From Nematostella vectensis (lineage: Eukaryota > Cnidaria > Anthozoa > Actiniaria > Edwardsiidae), in assembly GCF_932526225.1 (NCBI RefSeq), contig NC_064036.1, forward strand, positions 17,506,953-17,570,952: a stretch of DNA of 64,000 nt, written 5' to 3'. Positions 61,601 to 64,000 of this stretch are shown one piece after another. Under the pieces are notes generated by a model. It was not told the DNA's origin. It saw nothing but the letters and a program-made list of their open reading frames with translations, and did not search any database. Positions within the stretch are counted from its first letter, which is position 1, and each line of letters starts with the position of its first letter. A program made the position numbers and the translations under genes.

Positions 61601-62297
61601 ATTAAGTGTGCTGTCTTATCATGAAAACACGCTTTGATGTGGTTCGGTCGGAAAGTCTCTACACAGCTAAGGGAAAATTTTGCCTGTTTTACGATCACAA
61701 CGTTAAAGATTGCACACCAAAGGCAAGAAAATGTACATAATTTCATAATTTTATCATGTACATTAATTTACTCTTTAGAAAAGTATCCATTATTTCCGGA
61801 GAGTATTGTTAATCGTACGGACTAACATATCAGCGATAAATCGGTAACTGTAAATTATCTACTTACCGTACATTAGTCAAAACCAAACTAAACACATAGT
61901 GTTTCACGGCGTGGCCAAGAAAACACTTTGGCGCTTGGCGATAAAGTCCACACGAGGTTAAGCGAAAGTACCTAAGACTTAATTACTTAGAAACTGGTAA
62001 AAATGAAAAGGATTCTTTTTATACAATAGGGAACAAAGTAGGGCGAGTTTATACATCAAACGGCCACTTCCTCGCTAAAGACTGTTAAAACTTTCACGTC
62101 GTGTTTTGGCGGAGAACGGTTCTCTGTCTATCAGACAGAACGCATTTTCACGTGCCGCCTTTGAATTCTGAAATCTAGTGTCGCCACCCTCAGTACAGTC
62201 TTCGTATCTTAAAGTCCATAATTTCTCGCACGCCAGGTGTTGACACCTAAGATACAATTTTCTACTTCAGATACGCCAACATCTTGCTCGATCCGAA
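58673..62297. other. Intergenic region upstream of the GABA-B-like receptor gene
   Basis: AT-rich, with no recognised protein. One stretch at 59311-59471 looks like an exon and is listed separately. The last 200-300 bp before 62298 should include the receptor's 5' UTR. Confidence 0.4.
59311..59471 (+). other. Candidate orphan exon (unassigned)
   Basis: It is preceded by TCATAG and followed by CCT|GTAAGTACC. The frame is open throughout (53 codons) with a hydrophilic, protein-like composition (NDPGNERTKDVNSAKEGYLQ, then ALIHSKEPDSQEFDKTW) and ends phase 2. GC content is above the surroundings. It could be an exon of an unrecognised gene or an upstream exon of the receptor. No family is recognised. 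Confidence 0.3.
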
Positions 62298-63491
62298 ATG
62301 AGTCCGTCATGTCGCTTCCTGGTTGTCATAACAACTTTAGCGGGCCTTGTTTCCGCCAAATACCCACTCTACATCGGAGGGTTATTCCCTATGACGTCAC
62401 TACACAGTGCTGATAGCTGGACGGGAGGGAATGGGATCTTGCCGGCCGCGCAGATCGCCTTGGCACATGTGAACAGCGCGGGGGTCCTGTGGGATTACGA
62501 GCTGAGGATGATCTGGAACGACACAGGGGTATGGAGGAAGAGGATACGTTTGAAATGTATACAGCCTACCTCTTGAGCAACACGCCACTATCCCTTTACT
62601 CTCCATTAACTGCATATTTGCCACTTTGTGCCAACATAGCACAGCCATGTTACGGCTAAACCAACGTGACCGAACAAACATTCTCAATTCTTAATATATA
62701 TTATTCTAATTCAGAAACCAAGGTAACAAATAAAAAGCTCTGCCCTGGCCAGACGAAACGCATAGAAATAAGTAGACCGATATCAAGTTATGGTATTGCC
62801 ATGTTTTTGATTTACTTGCGAGGGCTTCCGTTTACTTACGTTTGGTCACTATTTGGCAAACGCATTTTGGTGCGCTACAACCTACGGCTTGGTGGGTTTA
62901 TAATACACATCTAAATTATGCTTTTTTCTGTCAGGGTTTTCCTGGACTGGCCGAGCACGTGGTGTACGACTTCCTCCACACCCCTCCCCGGAAGGTCATG
63001 ATACTCGGGGCTGGTTACTCATCCTGCAGCACTGTCGTGGCGTCGCTTACAGGGCTAGACTACTGGAAGATACCACAGGTATACCGACACTCTGGGACTG
63101 GCAATAGAAGCTATGGTGAAAGGTTATACATGATATCGCTCGACAGAATTGCCTTTCTTGCAGCATACGAGAGACATGCGTAAACACTGATGAGAAATTT
63201 TAATGGTAGCCCCTTGTATAACACTTTCTCTGGATTCGTTTTATAATTTTATTTAAAAACTATTCAAGACTATTCACGTTTGCCAGATCTTTTTCTTACG
63301 AGTGATTCGTATCTGAACAGATCTCCTATGCGTCGACGTCACCCGAGCTGTCTAACAAGGCGTTCTACCCGAACTTTTACCGCACTATTCCGGCAGACAC
63401 ATCGTTTAACGCGCCGCGGATCGCGATATTGAAAGAGTTCAACTGGTCACATGCGGCCATCATATACCAGGAAGAGGACATTCATCGAGCG
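62298..63491 (+). CDS. GABA-B-like class C GPCR, 5' exons (partial)
   Basis: Exons 62298-62528, 62935-63078 and 63321-63491, all phase 0, give the first 182 residues. A signal peptide (MSPSCRFLVVITTLAGLVSA) leads into the extracellular Venus-flytrap domain. Blocks typical of GABA-B receptors are LYIGGLFPMTS, GGNGILPAAQIALAHVN, MIWNDTG, then VMILGAGYSSCSTVVASLTG, ISYASTSPELSNKAFYPNFY with RTIPADTSFN, and ILKEFNWSHAAIIYQ. Family role: a plasma-membrane receptor with seven helices coupled to G proteins and a neurotransmitter-binding lobe. The ligand is not known here. The remaining lobe, membrane and tail exons lie beyond the window. The third exon ends GCG|GTGGGT. Related receptor families share this fold, but the Tyr-Ala-Ser-Thr-Ser-Pro-Glu-Leu block favours GABA-B type. 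Confidence 0.85.
62529..62934 (+). other. GABA-B-like intron 1
   Basis: It runs from GTATGG to TGTCAG. No internal feature is seen. Intron 2 (63079-63320) is similar. Confidence 0.6.
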
Positions 63492-63691
63492 GTGGGTAGA
63501 GATGCAATAGTTGTTGAAAAAAACTCTTTTTATCGCGAGCAAGGCAATGACTCCAGTAAATGCGCCTTCCCTTTAACCACATGTTTGTTGTACAGCAATG
63601 CAAAGCAATGACCTTTCTTACCACTTTCTCCTTTTTCTGCTTTCTTGTGTCTTTTTTTTTTCCTTGTGTCATTCTCCTCAGAAACTTCTTG

Positions 63692-64000
63692 GCATGTATG
63701 ACTCTTATCTTACTCCCACTAGAGTTGTGTCCACACTCGCATTCTCATTAGCTCTTATCTTACTCCCACTAGTGTTGTGTCCACACTCGCATTCTCATCA
63801 GCTCTTATCTTACTCCCACAATGTTGTGTCCACACTCGCATTCTCATTAGCTCTTATCTTACTCCCACTAGTGTTGTGTCCACACTCGCATTCTCATTAG
63901 CTCTTATCTTACTCCCACTAGTGTTGTGTCCACACTCGCATTCTCATTAGCTCTTATCTTACTCCCACAATGTTGTATCTACACTCGCATTCTCATCAGC
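63692..64000. repeat. 50-bp tandem repeat, at least six copies, running off the window
   Basis: The unit contains 'gctcttatcttactcccact' and 'agtgttgtgtccacactcgc' and 'attctcatta'. Some copies read 'cacaatgttg' with a small length change. It lies in intron 3 of the GABA-B-like gene, and the true length is not seen. Confidence 0.9.

Noticed and set aside
62075-62257. 60-codon - strand open frame before the GABA-B-like gene
   Set aside because: No motif, and it lies in the probable promoter or 5' UTR of the receptor gene.

Overview
This is nuclear DNA of an animal, most likely an anthozoan cnidarian such as a sea anemone. Genes have short exons with GT-AG introns. The recognisable proteins are metazoan: an EGF/F5-8C protein, a mitochondrial carrier, mitochondrial ribosomal protein L9, CCDC150 and a GABA-B-type receptor. 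A small secreted Cys-rich ShKT-like peptide and abundant short palindromic MITEs point to a cnidarian. The species cannot be fixed from the sequence alone.

Layout: 1-2950 holds wreckage of a DIRS/Ngaro-like retroelement, followed by a MITE. 3295-4672 holds the last three recognisable exons of an EGF plus discoidin (F5/8C) protein, + strand. 6982-11956 is a two-exon gene on the - strand for a secreted ShKT-like peptide. Its single intron carries exactly 60 periods of a 47-bp repeat derived from its own splice acceptor, plus a 40-bp minisatellite. 12000-17300 has no recognisable gene and is rich in MITEs and low-complexity DNA, including an 800-bp C-poor G/T tract and an 8-bp-TSD hAT-like MITE. 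17346-19048 is a two-exon fucosyltransferase-like gene, + strand. 19687-21657 is an SLC25A34/35 carrier, - strand, divergent from MRPL9 (21913-22533, + strand) over a roughly 255-bp shared promoter.

24041-54407 is one large gene. I could rebuild it as 26 phase-consistent exons, 3381 nt and 1126 aa, and it matches CCDC150. Its biggest intron (33042-45780) is almost entirely an 80-bp satellite of about 154 units with higher-order duplications of 26 and 44 units. The next intron holds a young LTR retrotransposon in antisense (46264-51730) with identical 160-bp LTRs and one intact 1631-aa gag-pol frame. 54408-62297 is mostly intergenic, with a 472-bp inverted-repeat element and a few exon-like islands. 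62298 to the window end is the 5' part (three exons) of a GABA-B-like class C GPCR, cut by the window edge inside an intron with a 50-bp tandem repeat.

These are independent animal genes and do not form a pathway. The most unusual feature is the pair of long intronic tandem arrays built from splice-site-like sequence. The ShKT array repeats a 3' splice site, and in the CCDC150 satellite many units carry a consensus 5' splice site on the antisense strand.
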